This document shows positions 1-12,400 of a stretch of 64,000 nucleotides of DNA, one piece after another (the stretch's first letter is position 1; every line of letters begins with the position of its first letter). Source of the DNA: Fratercula arctica. Its lineage: Eukaryota; Chordata; Aves; Charadriiformes; Alcidae. The notes under the pieces are model-generated. The model was given only the letters and a program-made list of their open reading frames with translations, was not told the origin of the DNA and made no database searches. A program made the position numbers and the translations under genes. The DNA lies in NCBI GenBank assembly GCA_947846985.1, contig CANTUZ010000012.1, forward strand, positions 24,328,135-24,392,134, given 5' to 3'.

Positions 1-3000
1 GTAGCCAGCTGTACTACTGGTTACATTTCATCTACGATATCTTCTGGCACTGTACAATAAAAATCCTTCTGTTTTAACAGATTTTGGAAGATCATCTTTT
101 GGAAAAAAAAAATAATCCCACATTATGAGTATAAAATCTAAAGTCATTACGTGCTTCTGGAACAAAGGGAGATAATAAAATAGCTTGTTTTATAAAATTT
201 TGTACAAAAAAAGAAGATAAATTATTTTCTTTAATATCTCTATTCCCCCTCCACAATTTTAAAATCACAATTAATTTTTAAATCAAATTAGCTAACAGAA
301 TTAGCATGTCCAATCTTGGCACTTAAAACAAATTATATCGTTCTAATATTTATAAGCTTGAGATCTGCATCTTTATAGAATAATAACTACAAGGTCATAT
401 ACACAAATAATTTGTAATCAGGCTTGAATCCACTAAAATTGAATGCAAAAGCTGCCATACACGCTTCTAGCAATTTTATCATAATGAGCATGAAAATACA
501 CTGTAAAGTTTATATCACAATGCACATTAAAATCTCTGTTCACTAGGCCAGGAAAGTAAGTTACCTCAAATACAAAACCACAGTTTATATGTTCTAAAAG
601 TGCCAACATAGATGCGTAGAGAAAACCGGAGTGTTTAAAACTCTCTGGAGAAGGCCAAATTAGTTTTGTGTATGATGCATGCACTACCAGTTTGTCATAT
701 CTCCTGCCACAGGTTAATAAATGACATAACAACTCAAGTTGAAAACTCCAGTATGTCTTGTTTCAGACCAGAACAAAGAAGTGGGAAAACTGGCTGATTA
801 ACATCAGTGAAAACAAACCATGCTGCTTCCCTTTAAATAACGTCAGGAACATTTGGTCCCTCTCAGGAGAGAAATCTCCTGTTAAAGAATTGTTCCCTGG
901 TTGAATCTTCCTTTTCACTCCTGATCCTGAATCCTTTTCAACTAGCCAGATGGGAAACAAGTCCGTGGACCGACTCCCACCATACGTACCCACCATCGGT
1001 ACCCAAGTGCCTCACCAAACAGAGCCAGCTGCTCCCCCAGGTCCCTCAGGAGCCCATATGCACGCTTACACCGACTGCAACTGCAAATTCAGGCTGAGTA
1101 AAAGCCTGACTGGTGGTGGCTTTTTTCACTGAGATTGGAGGGAAAGCTGTACAATGCTTGTGGACACCCTGCAGCCCTTAATTTCTAGGATTTCTCTATG
1201 TGACGTATCTGAACTCTATTTTCCACACCTCAGAGGACACGGTGCTGATTATAGCTTCTGCTTACATTGTCTGCAAAGTCACCATCAACATTACATCAGA
1301 AAGTGCAAGCATTCAAAACTGCTCAAGTGAAATAAATATTTCTAGTGTAAAACAATTCTTTCAATACTATATTCTCCTGTTCAATTTAGCAGTGGAACAA
1401 AAAAGAAAAAAGGCAGTTCTCGAACCAGCCTCTCCACCTGGCTTACTGGGCCTTTCACTGCGCAAATGCTCGTTCTGTCTGCTCTGGTTATTAACTAAGT
1501 GCAAAAATAAGGTACCTTTTCCATATGCTTAGTTGTCATTCTGCACGGCTTAGAGTCTGGCCCACATTTAGGTCAGAGGAACACCCTTCACAGACAAGAG
1601 ACAGCAATCATCTCTCAGATTTGCTTCATTTCACATTCAGAAAGCTATCATTCTGAATAAATGTGCCTTCTGTTTGGGTGAGCAGACTCCACAGTTATCA
1701 GAAAACAGCAGCCAGAGAGAGGAAGCATCCATGCTGAGGGGCAGCACGTGAAAGTCTCCAAAGAACAGAGAGGCTGCAGAAACTCATGGCTCTGTTGAAT
1801 CCCCAAGAACCCACATGCTCAGAACAGTGGGACTGGGCCAGATCTGTGCAAGGCCATCAGCACGTGCTGGTGTCAACAACAGGTTGTATAACCCTAACCA
1901 CACCCACCGGGGCAGGAGCAGAAAACAAGTACGTGATTATATGTATATACACACTAATGAGATGAGTGACCCCTTGAGAGACTTTCTGAACACCTTCCCA
2001 AAAGCCAGTGGTGAGCCAGTATGACCCCCAACTTCTGGGAGGCCACTGGGTTGGCCTCCAACCCAGTAAAAATAGCTGAGTGAGCATGCATGTGAACCGT
2101 CTGCGCAAATGAATTTATTGTGTGAACGGTTATCTTATTAATAATAGATTCATTCTATTAATAACAGCAGTTGAATCAATAAAAGGTGTTCTAACATTGG
2201 TTGCAATCCGTGTCTCACCCTGACTCATTCCTCTATCAATGAAAAGGGAACATACAGTAATACACGTAGATTAAAAGAGTAGCACGTGTTTAGGATTATT
2301 ATTTTTTAAAAAAAATCCCACACATTTTTGAAGGCTCAGATAAAGGAACACTTACAAAAACCAATAATTAACTGTGTTTCAAGTGATTCAATGCCAAGTT
2401 CCTATGTGAGCTCTCAAATCATGGTAAACATCAAGTGATTTAAGCTGTCTGTCAGTACCCTCTTTGACAGTTAACCTCATAAATGACTTGTTCTTAGGTC
2501 TGAGCCCTATGGTGCTACTAGAATGAACTGGCAGCAACGATCTAAAAATTATCAAGAATATAACCAAATACGACCGAAGATCTCTAAATTTAGAAATACT
2601 GTCAACATATATCTCATGTGACAAATGGAACATGTACTACCCTTTGTTTTTTTCCTTCTATTCAGGGACCATACATGTCCCTTACAACATCCTTTCAGGA
2701 ATTATGCATTCCGTAAGACCTTTATTCAAGCCACAAATGCTACATACTGACTATTATGCTGCAGTGCTAACCAACTGTTGGGTCAAAGCAATAAAGAAGT
2801 CTTTACTGTTTTGCAGGGTGGTTTGTGCTTCTTGTGACAGCGCTGCATGCGAGGAGTTCTCTTTCTACAGACTTCTTTGGATAGGCAGAACATGCGTGCA
2901 TCAAGACACAATAAAACCAGATCTTTCAGTTCTATGTCACTTCCCAAACACAGGTGAAGAACAAGATATTTTTAAAAAAAAATCCTGTCTCAGGATAAAA

Positions 3001-5951
3001 CTACTTACAGGAGAGGGAAAGTGGGAGGATCAGAGCAAAAAAGCAATCTGTGCAACTAAAGAGAGATCCAAGGTTTTCTATTTTTCCTCTTGTTAAATAT
3101 GCACGGAGGATTCAGAAAATATTGTGATTATTTTTATGTAATCTCTCTCTACTTGTGTTTGCCTGTCTCAAAGGAAAACAACCAGGAACCAGTATGGTCC
3201 CTTGATGGTGCCTCAAGCATCCATGGAATGTATTCGAATACTTTTTTCTTTACTATCAATAGCCCTGCCTTAGTAAATATCTCATGAAGAACTTCACAAA
3301 TGTATTTTTCTTAGAGGAGGAGAAATGGCCAAGTGAGGAGCAATGAAACTTACTTTCTTCTTCATTTGATTATGCCACATTAAAGCTGTCTAGAAAGCCA
3401 GACAAAGCCTATTTCTCCTGTGTGCCAAAACAGATCTAAGCCAACGGTTTAATTGGCTGCAAAATCCGAGAGCCTATATCAAATATTGTGGATGCTTGTT
3501 AAGTGAAGTTTTAAATTACTCTTGGTTTCTGTGCATTTTGATGGGAAAGCCAAAAGTGGGACAATCACCTTGGTCAAGTCCTGCACTAAATTTCTGTACT
3601 ATGTACTATCTACAACCTACCTTGATTTAACGTAAGAGGACAGGCAGTGTGCCTAGTAAAGAATGTAAGGTATGCACTTCGTGCTTGATCACTTTAAAAG
3701 AAAGAGGCTCTGCTTCCTTCCTTCTTCAGGACTAGCATGAAGCCAGGATACCTAGTGTAATTTCTAGGACCACACAAGGCACAGCATTGTCATTCCAAAA
3801 ACTCAGCTCTAATCTTTTGCTTGACGCTTTTTCCAGTAATGTATCAGCAGTTTGGTTCTTTTAATTTCTTCTGTCACCATTATGAATGTAACTGTCTTTT
3901 AACCAAAAGCATAGTGCCACCTACTGTGCAGTATGAGTCACCCTGAAAACAAATAGGATTTTTTGCTGATTGTTAACAAAGACACCTGAAACAAAGACAC
4001 ATGCTTCTATAAATCCTAAAACTTGGTACTATATAAATTTTGTAGACTGAGATAAAGGTGACTTCTACTAACCAGTTTAATTCCATGTGTAGTATTTAAA
4101 ACACCCATTTATAATACAAGCTTTTTCAAAGTGACAGTATAATTCTTTGGAGAATATGTACATTTATTAAAACTTACTTTAATCAGATGCACTGGAAAAC
4201 TAAGAAAGAGCTCCTTTAACTGTGAATTTATTTTGAAAGCAAATTAATTCTTAACGCTGGAAAAACAGAGTTTATAGCACTAGCCAGAGTTTCCATGCCA
4301 AGTTTTAGAAGAAAAACTTGGCAGCCTTTCTTTGTAGCATTTACATCTAAATAAGTATCCACACCACGGCAACTTGTAAAAACACGGTGACAAAAGGGCC
4401 TTCTCAGTTCTAGAAATACTCTGAATCTTTGAAAGAAATCTACATCCCCCATCTAAAAACAGTGTTCAGGAACAGCAAAATTACACTTCTAAAATGCTAG
4501 ACTCAGTAAAGTCTGATGCATTGGGATATTGACAAAATATTTAATACAGTTTCTTTTTTAAAATTGAAGCTTCATAGCACATACTGCCTTGAGAAATAAT
4601 TCAAACCAGCACTATAAAAAATGGTATTATTGTCACAAATTAAACTGAAGAATAATGAATTCCATTTATTCCATGGATTTGTAAGCAGAGAGAAGCAACC
4701 AAAATGCACTGAAGGAGTCCTACTCAAGATCACTGAACACGGTTGTTGGACCATATGTTGGGAAACTACAGGCAAGAGAGACTGCAATGCAGCAGTGTTT
4801 TTACAAGTAGGTAGGTAGATCACTGTATTTGAAATTTAAAAACACCAAAAGCTGATTGAAAGCAGTCACTACGCAACTTTGCATACACAAAATAAACCAG
4901 CAACAGCTAAGTAGTCTAGACTTACGGGGCTTGGTCCTACTGCCCTTAGTCACCCTGGCAGCTCGCTATATGAAAAGGATTGGGTTCAACCCTACAGGAG
5001 ACAACAAAGCTTTATTCAGGCTCTGGCCTCTGTGACTCAGCTTGTGAGACTGCTGTAAAGATCATAAAAGCAGTGAAATGACCCAGATATTTAGAAACCA
5101 ATTACATCCCCATCTGCAATGGATATGCTGACTCCATAAAAACAATATTTCATTCCCTAAAGGCAGGCCAATAAGAATCTTGAGCAAACGAAGCTTTATG
5201 TAGAAGAAAGTCTAAGAGAAACACAAGAATGAAAAATTAAAGCTACAATTAGGCAAGAAATAATTTGATTACTCCTATTCTTTCCACACAGGCTTAAAAA
5301 AATGATAGAATAAGCAAAACTTTTTTTTTTCCGCCCTTCTTCTAAAAGAGCAGAATCTTAGAATGACTGAAAACACTTAATTGCTTATTCAAACAACTGT
5401 ATTTGTTGGGATTGTGTTCCTGCTTCCGTTCCAGGAATAAAACCATTAGATTTTTCAATGAAATTAACTCAGAAGTTCACACTTTTACAAAAGTGAAAAA
5501 GCTTTAAGGTTAAAAATGATAAAAATATTGTGTACACAGAAGGGTGAGTAGTAATTCCATAAACAGCTCTTCAATATTTTGTCCTTTCGTGAAAGTCTTA
5601 ATAAAAACTAATGCACTATTACATTTTAACAGAAATAGCACAGATTACATGCTTTAACTAACAGTAAGAAAGAAGATTAAAGTGTGAAACAGTTTGCACA
5701 AAAACAGAAGTTTTTATAGATACTTTCACAAGTGCTTTTTTTAAAATACTTTGAAATTACTAGAACAACTTAACTGCCAGAAGAAGGTGGTTTTACATGC
5801 TGCTGAAATTTGTCTGTTGCATGCCATACCACAAGAGGTGCAACATGCTTGTTCATACAGCCATACAGCAGCAGACCAAAAAATACTAAATATATCATTA
5901 GCAAAACAGTCCTGTGGATGCTGCTTGCCTTCTTATGGTTTTGGTTTTTAC
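1..5951 (-). other. CAMSAP2: CAMSAP2 intron 7, 5' portion
   Basis: This is at least 5.95 kb of intron running off the left edge. I searched both arms by eye for the next CH-domain exon (FWWFE would need a characteristic ccacca-containing complement) and did not find it. Contents are AT-rich unique sequence, a more GC-rich patch at about 0.95-1.1 kb, an LTR-like or otherwise unexplained segment at about 1.70-2.25 kb with a perfect 10-bp hairpin (2045-2067), and a 154-codon plus-strand ORF (2632-3096) of unknown significance. No known repeat family was recognised with confidence. Confidence 0.8.
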
Positions 5952-6091
5952 CTTTATTGAAGAAGCTGCATAGAGCATATCCTCAAGACTGAAATGGCAA
6001 CACTGGTTAAGGTATTCCTGACAAAATTCTTGAATCAGTTGTAGATTATACAGACTGTCAGCCAAAGACATTGTCTCTTTCAAACAGATAT
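5952..6091 (-). CDS. CAMSAP2: CAMSAP2 exon 7 (CH domain, second part)
   Basis: This 140-bp exon begins with the last two bases of an Asp codon split with exon 6, then encodes 46 residues: ICLKETMSLADSLYNLQLIQ, EFCQEYLNQCCHFSLEDMLY and AASSIK. It continues the CH domain. The motif LKETMSLADSLYNLQL and the ending AASSIK are the best paralogue discriminators in the window and point to CAMSAP2 rather than CAMSAP1 or CAMSAP3. The donor is gtaaaa, a fairly weak 5' splice site; the acceptor has a good pyrimidine tract. The open frame runs on to 5898 and up to 6176, but those extensions are intronic. The following exon (family sequence SNYLVFMAELFWWFE) is not found in the remaining 5.9 kb. Confidence 0.97.
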
Positions 6092-6210
6092 CTAAAAAGG
6101 AAGAACAGAAGCAAAGATTAGATATAGTTACAGATTTGCAAATAAGTGCTTTTTGCTTTGCTGCATTTTGCAGCATTTTCTAGATAAATTCAGACTTGAT
6201 TTTTTGGTTG

Positions 6211-6227
6211 TTTTTTTTTTTTTTTTT
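6211..6227. repeat. T17 homopolymer
   Basis: This run in intron 6 lies about 120 bp upstream (sense) of exon 7 and reads as poly-A in the pre-mRNA. Confidence 0.9.
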
Positions 6228-7109
6228 CTTCCAGGAGGCTTTTTTCTATTTCAGAAAATTAAGAAATGACAACCCTACATTTTATCTCTGCAGTTTTATA
6301 TCTTTAGACACTTTTCTAAACGAGAGTTGTCTTTTTTCACTGTTGAGAAGTTAATTTTTTTTCTGCTTTGTCCTTTGTGAAAATGGACATTATGCTCTAA
6401 CTCCTGCTATTTCCATATAGTGAAAAACCATATTTAATTGCTAATATAAATTTTTTCAATTAGATTTTCTACACAGCAATGGCAGTAGGAAATGTATGCT
6501 TTTTCATAAAGTTCTCCATACATACTAGTTCCTTGTCTTTGCATAGGGACCCAGGAGTACATTTTAATGCTATTAACTCCGAATCTTCCCCCAAAACTAG
6601 CACCAGTTTTGTCTTATGTATTTGTTTTTGTGGATTTAGATATTTGATACAAGATTTTACAAAGATCTGAAGCCTCTGATATAAGAATTATCACTCTCTG
6701 TTTGAAATTGCTATTTAAAGACAAAGAAGTGGTAGCGGTAGCAGTGAACAGACTAGTGTAGTTATAGAGTGCTCTCTGAATACTATTCATGCGCAGCTAA
6801 CCTCCTGTTCTCTTCTTATGTCTGCTTCTTGGAAAATTAAGTAGCAATAATAACTTCCTAGAAAAAAAACAGTCCTTGTAAAAAGGAGGACTGAATAAAA
6901 GAAAATTAAATTTACTTACAGAGCATGCATCAGATTTTCTTCCTAAAGCAAGAACGTATGACAGAGCTCCACATAACAGTTTCAAATTGTTTAGGATAAA
7001 AGGCTTCTTCAGATAAGGAACCTACTTCAATGCTAGCAGGACAAGGATTCCCATCCTGAGTGAATCAGACATATTCCGTGATCCCAACCCCACAGATGAT
7101 GATCAATGG

Positions 7110-7790
7110 AAAAAAATGTTTGACTAAACTGCACAAAATGGGATTAAATTTAGTAGTGCAAAATGCGAAGTCATGCATTTGGATCTAATAAAACTCTAAT
7201 GTGATTCGCTGATTGAAAGTGATATAGAGTAGGAAGGTATCATGTATTAGCCAATGTAAAGATGTTTATGACCTTTCAGCATCACGCAGCTATGAAAAAA
7301 AGCAAACATAATGCTAAAATGTATCAGAAAATTTAGTTCTGGTAGTGACATGGAAGCACTGTACAAAGCAGTAATGAGATGCCTGTCTGGATTTCTGTGT
7401 ACAATTACAACCATCCATATTCAAGAAAGATGAAGCAAAACTGGACTAGCTGCAGAGGAAGACTATTAAGGATAAGAATGAGGATGGAAATCCACTTCAG
7501 ACAGGGAGACTGAAAAGGCTTAGCTCAGTAGCTGGGCAAAACAAGAAAAAATATATCAAAAAGGTAGACCTGAGATTAGGAGAAGCTATTCAAGCCAAAG
7601 GGCACTGCTGGAAAAACAACAAAGGCATGTAAGACAGGCTACAAGCACATTTAGGTAGAAAACAAGAACAAGATTTAAAACCATGTGAAAAATGAAGCAC
7701 TGCAACAATGTGTAAGAAGAGTATAGATTTTAAAGACCTAGACAGTTTTAAAATAGAACATGATAAATTCATGAAAGGGATTATGTAATT
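7110..7790 (+). mobile_element. Ancient CR1/L3-like LINE fragment
   Basis: This is a strongly diverged copy of the 3' half of a CR1-clade LINE in plus orientation, antisense to CAMSAP2. Recognisable stretches, in the right order, are agtcatgcatttggatctaa (the 'cactTGGGtc' block), aaaaaaagcaaacataatgct followed by gtatcagaaaa, a block around gatgcctgtctggatttctgtgtacaa, and near 7740 gacagttttaaaatagaaca with gataaattcatgaaaggg, typical of the end of L3-type elements. No usable reading frame remains. Boundaries are approximate. Confidence 0.75.
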
Positions 7791-9301
7791 TCATACAATA
7801 GCCAATTTCTTGACTCACTGACACAGGGAGCACTTTCTAGTCCTGTATTCCTTGAAGGAAACCTAGATTTGAAAGTTAAATGAAGTCTTAATGAGAAGAA
7901 ACAATCTATTTCAGACTACAGAGAACTCGAGATTAATTTTTTTTCTTTTTTTGTTAATGAATTTTGAAGCATTTTTGCATATGCTTTTTTCTTACCTGCC
8001 TTCCTCAGTTCCAATACAGAACTAAATCTCAGTGAAATTTAACACGCATCAAAAATTATATTTAAATACAGGGAAGATGGGTAAAGTCTTTTAAAGCGCT
8101 TCTAGTCGCTTCAGAGTACCTTTGAATTTACTTCTGAGACAATGACACACACATTTATTTATCTTTAGGGAAGATGATGTCAGGACACCTAATAAGAGCA
8201 TTAAAGCCAAAGTTCCAAAGATGACATATGCCTTGTCTTGTTCAAAGTCAGATGCTGGAGGAATCTGCTGGTAAATACGTATGTGGTCACACAAGGTATA
8301 CAAGATCTTTTGGACTGTCCATATTTTCAGCCATGCTAAAACAGTAAGAAGGAACCAGGTGTTACCCCCATTCAACTCTACCCAAGTTTTAACTCTTCCC
8401 TGATTGCATAAAATAGTATATATTTGGCTGCAACATTTATGTAAATTGAAAGTTGTATTTTTCAAAATTCACAAGCCGAAAAAGAATGGTGAATGCATGC
8501 ATTTTAGTGTCTTTCATCTCCAACGCCTACTGTGCTGGAAGATTCCTGTAAAGTGGTTGGGCAAATGAGTTCCAGATTTCAGTCCTTAGCAAGTTTTATA
8601 CCCTTGCTCGTTTTCCTAGATTTCTCAGGATGCTTCTGTGTAAGTGTTCCCACGACATCAAAGGTATCATGGACAGAACACAGGCAGAAAATGATGGGTG
8701 TTAGCTGCCAAGACATTTTAAAACTACATGAGCCTCTTCGTTGCCAAGAGGAAGATATGACTTTAACCAGGCCACTAAGCAAAAGAACAAGTGAAGCTGC
8801 TCATCATCACAGACAATTGCTATTATAGAACAGCACGACACCAATGCAGTCTACACTATATATTTTTGTTTACTCTATAAATTATACAGGTAACTATCAG
8901 GTGGACTAAAAGCCCAGAATGCAGAGCACCTATTTGCCATGCAGTGCAGGTATGCAGAGCTTGACTAACTCTAACTTCTTACATGTTTTGTATCTATAAC
9001 TGCTCAGATCCACAAGCAAGCACTTCTGCAGCTTCAAGAATGAGACTTTTACAGGTGGTTTCAGGTTTCATAGCACAAAGGCAAATGTGTTGCCACAGTC
9101 AGATCTGTAATAATATATCTTAGTATGTTTATATTTTTATTTAAATGTTAGTATTAAACAAAGTTAGTATTAAACCCATCACACTGAAATTATGCCTGGT
9201 TTATATAATACTTAAGCACTTTCCTTCACATAGTTATCCAATACAGACATTTCAACTTTTACAGACATAAGTTTACAAGCCAAGAGACACGTTAGACATA
9301 C

Positions 9302-9443
9302 CCTCCAGTTTAACGATATCTGGACAGTAGAAGTGGATCAGGGCTGCTAGAGCACAACCATCTGTACCATCTTTCAGCAGGTTCTCCACCAATGGAATGC
9401 AGGGCAGCTGCTTAAGCAATGTTTGCTCCTTCCTGTAACGAGC
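9302..9443 (-). CDS. CAMSAP2: CAMSAP2 exon 6 (start of CH domain)
   Basis: This 142-bp exon starts in phase 0 and ends with the first base of an Asp codon. It encodes 47 residues: ARYRKEQTLLKQLPCIPLVE, NLLKDGTDGCALAALIHFYC and PDIVKLE. This is the N-terminal half of the CAMSAP CH domain, including the first helix and the DGCALAALIHFYCP core. The CH domain of CAMSAPs is a single, divergent calponin-homology fold; in the family it contributes to cytoskeletal interactions, whereas minus-end recognition is done by the CKK domain, which is not in this window. The acceptor is sense tatattgtag and the donor is gtatgt. The only differences from the mammalian protein I recall are conservative (PDIVKLE for PDVVRLE). 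Confidence 0.97.
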
Positions 9444-12400
9444 CTACAATATAGAATGAAGAAATTTAGAGAGACAAAGGCTCTGAAACATATGAAGAAA
9501 CAGATTCATATTGCAGCTTTTACATTCTGTTAGTAAAAAAGCACTGTTCAATAAATAGCTGAATATTCTGTGTTAAATTTCTTAAAACTATTCATGTTAT
9601 GCCCCATTCTGAATGGCATAAATAATATCTAAGAGAAAAGGAACCTACAATGGCAATATTGAGCCTTTTCTTCAAAACTACCAAGTTTTGATGATCTCTG
9701 TATAGCACACCAAATTAAATAACATCATACACCTTAATTAACATTCAACGCTCATTGTTATACAATCAGAAATGATTTGTGTGTAAACACAATGAGACAA
9801 ATCCTCAGCTGGCATAACTTCAGTTTACTGGCATGTCAAATGACTCTGTGAAGTTAATGCACCTAAAAATCTTGCCCAAAATCTCATTCGTATAAACTGC
9901 CTTAATGACAAATTCAGAAATAAGAAAATCTGCATTTGATTAGCTCCCTTTTTATTACTAGCATGTATCATTATAAGCTGTTGTAAACATAGAGAAACAT
10001 TAATGGTCAAGTGTTATGACAATGCAGTGGCCCAGTTATAAAAGGAAACAGTTTGAAAAACAACTCAAAGTATAAAGAGTTCATTAGTTCAGAATACCAA
10101 GATAGCATCTATCTGCAGGGAATACATTTTTCATTGTATTCATCATTCTTAGTTTCTTTTCACTTCTTCCTGGGAAAACAAATGGAGGTGGAAGAAAGTG
10201 ATAAAGATTTTAATTTGTTAATATTATTTACTAAGACTTATTTATAAAACAGTATTGAAGGATTACTTGGCTATTCATGCTATAGAACTACTTATGATGC
10301 CAAGAGCGTTTCTGAGCTAATTTTAAATTTTATGCTATTTTTATTCACCTATACACACTAAACTGGAAGCCTCCCTGGCGGGACTCAGAAGTCTTTGTGG
10401 CTGTTGCTCTTCCCAGCAAAGCTGAAGCTGAGTGTTCCTATTTCCTACTCTCCACCTTCTGGCTGTGCTGGAGCAATTGCTGATGGGGCTGGGCGGCAGG
10501 ACCATTGATCCTGCTACAACATCTCTCTCCTCCTTTGTTTCTGCAGTGAATGAGTGGGCATGGCTGGAGGTTTTCTGGGTGGGGTGGGAATTGTTTAAGC
10601 CAGCTTTGCTGGCAAAAAAGCCTGTGGAAGCACAGCCTAACCCTGATGGCTATACTTACTGTCACTGGATTTCTGTCAAGGATCACATGGGATTATCTTT
10701 AGTGAATGTCAGTGTCCTCTAACTGGCCCAAGAAGTACAAGTCTAATCAGGCAACAGCAGTCACATCCATTCTAGAAAAATAAAGGGCTTGTATTTGGCC
10801 CAGAGAACTTATACTTTAACCAATTAATATTTAAAAAACCCCTAAGAGTTAGTCTTTATTTCATACTTGAAATGTACTGGTATGTGTGTGTCAAGTATGC
10901 TGTATAAAAATGAAAATGCCATTTTTGCATGCTATGGGAAATGTTCACTAACACCAAACAAAATCATGTTAGAGTTTCATGCATTATTAATGTTCTTTGC
11001 CCACGTTAGTAATGCTTCTTACTATTTTTAATGAAATAGGCCAATTATGCTTGCAGTGAAAGTTCATTTTTTTCACTCTATGGCAATCCAAAGACCCATT
11101 CTGATGAAAATCTGTAAGTTTCAAATACCAGGTTAATATGTCCATGTCCTTCCCCCTCAAAATGAGTGAAATTAAGTCTACGAAATATCGCAATTTAATT
11201 ATGAAATAATGATAAAAGATACAGGTTACAGATGGACTCTGTCATCATGGTCCAAGAAGCCGTATGTAACCTATGTTCTTTTAAATACCATCTTTTTAAT
11301 GAAGTCATCAAAAATATTTGAAATTGATAATAGACTGATCTTGCACAGTAAATCCTGTAAAAAAGTGTACCGTCACTTTAACGACGCCTTCACTGGCTTT
11401 ACGAACTGTGTGCCCACAGATGCTGGAAACTGTGTCATATCATTAAAAGGGACCTAGAAAGAGCACTTAATTCATTGTAGAGAGCATGCCAGGCACTTTA
11501 CTTCAGGAAAAATAAACTTATATAATCTGATACGCTAGATTCATTAGGGTACAAAAGGCATCATGTTTCAATTTGGTTGAAAAGATAAAAGAAATGATAC
11601 TGAAAAATAAAAAGACACTAGTAATTGCACTGCATTCTTAATAAACTTCCATTTGAAGAAACTTTTCTCATCAGTTGCAATGTTTGCTAATGAATATGGA
11701 TGCCATAATGCAAAAGATGACCCCCTACATTTATTATAAAGCTCTAGTGCTAATTTAAACATAAATGCTAATACAGGCATCTTGTTTCTGAGATCCTAAA
11801 CCAGCCTGATATAGCATCTTTGAGCTTATTCCACTTAGACAAGTCTAGGTATAGTCAAGGCACTCTCATATAAACACAGTCGGTTAAACACGAACCAACA
11901 GCACACCAGCTACTCTGTCGTAAGTGCTCATCTGTATTCTGAGTTAATCACTAATAATGAACACTCTTACACATTTACCATATAGTAGATAACATGTTAC
12001 GAATTGACTTCTCAGAGTAAGTTTTCAGCTGCCTGTATGCTCAGGAACATCTATCTCACTGTGAAACACTTGCTCTACGTACGGAAGGAGATGCAAAGAC
12101 TGGTTTGAACTGTTAGAGCAGGTTGAGCCACTGCCTTCCTTCTATATTATCAGTAGCACTTGGGTTTCAACTGTATCTCTACTAAACTAATAAGCTCAAA
12201 GTAACATAAATACCACTAGGTCAAGTTGTTTATGGACAACTGTCAGACAAATTGGAGTTAGCCTTACAACAGATTGAATATTTTATATCTGAATATAATT
12301 TCTATGCAATGGAAGAGAATCATTAGTAAACTAACACCTTAGGTAAAAATAGAACAAAATCATCTTCTGAAAAAATTAAAGTGGGCTTAAATTTCTGATC

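Larger units (their letters stand above)
6092..9301 (-). other. CAMSAP2: CAMSAP2 intron 6 (about 3.2 kb)
   Basis: This intron runs from gtatgt to a strong acceptor (sense cttcctttttag). Its main content is an ancient CR1/L3-like LINE fragment on the opposite strand (about 7110-7790). A T17 run lies at 6211-6227. A 124-codon sense-strand ORF at 8091-8465 resembles no protein I know and is probably chance. Confidence 0.85.

Noticed and set aside
433..732. 99-codon minus-strand ORF on the CAMSAP2 sense strand that looks protein-like
   Set aside because: No match to the expected next CAMSAP2 exon or any family I recognise, and no good acceptor/donor framing; most likely chance in AT-rich intron.
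1..5951. Possible presence of CAMSAP2 exon 8 (SNYLVFMAELFWWFE...)
   Set aside because: Scanned for the complement of FWWFE and neighbouring residues; not found. It must lie left of the window.
5898..6176. Longer ORF around exon 7 as a stand-alone gene
   Set aside because: Only the part between the tttttag acceptor and gtaaaa donor matches CAMSAP2; the ends are intron read-through.
7991..8000. AG|GTAAG juxtaposition on the sense strand as a recursive splice site in intron 6
   Set aside because: The upstream sequence is purine-rich rather than pyrimidine-rich, and recursive sites are expected in much longer introns.
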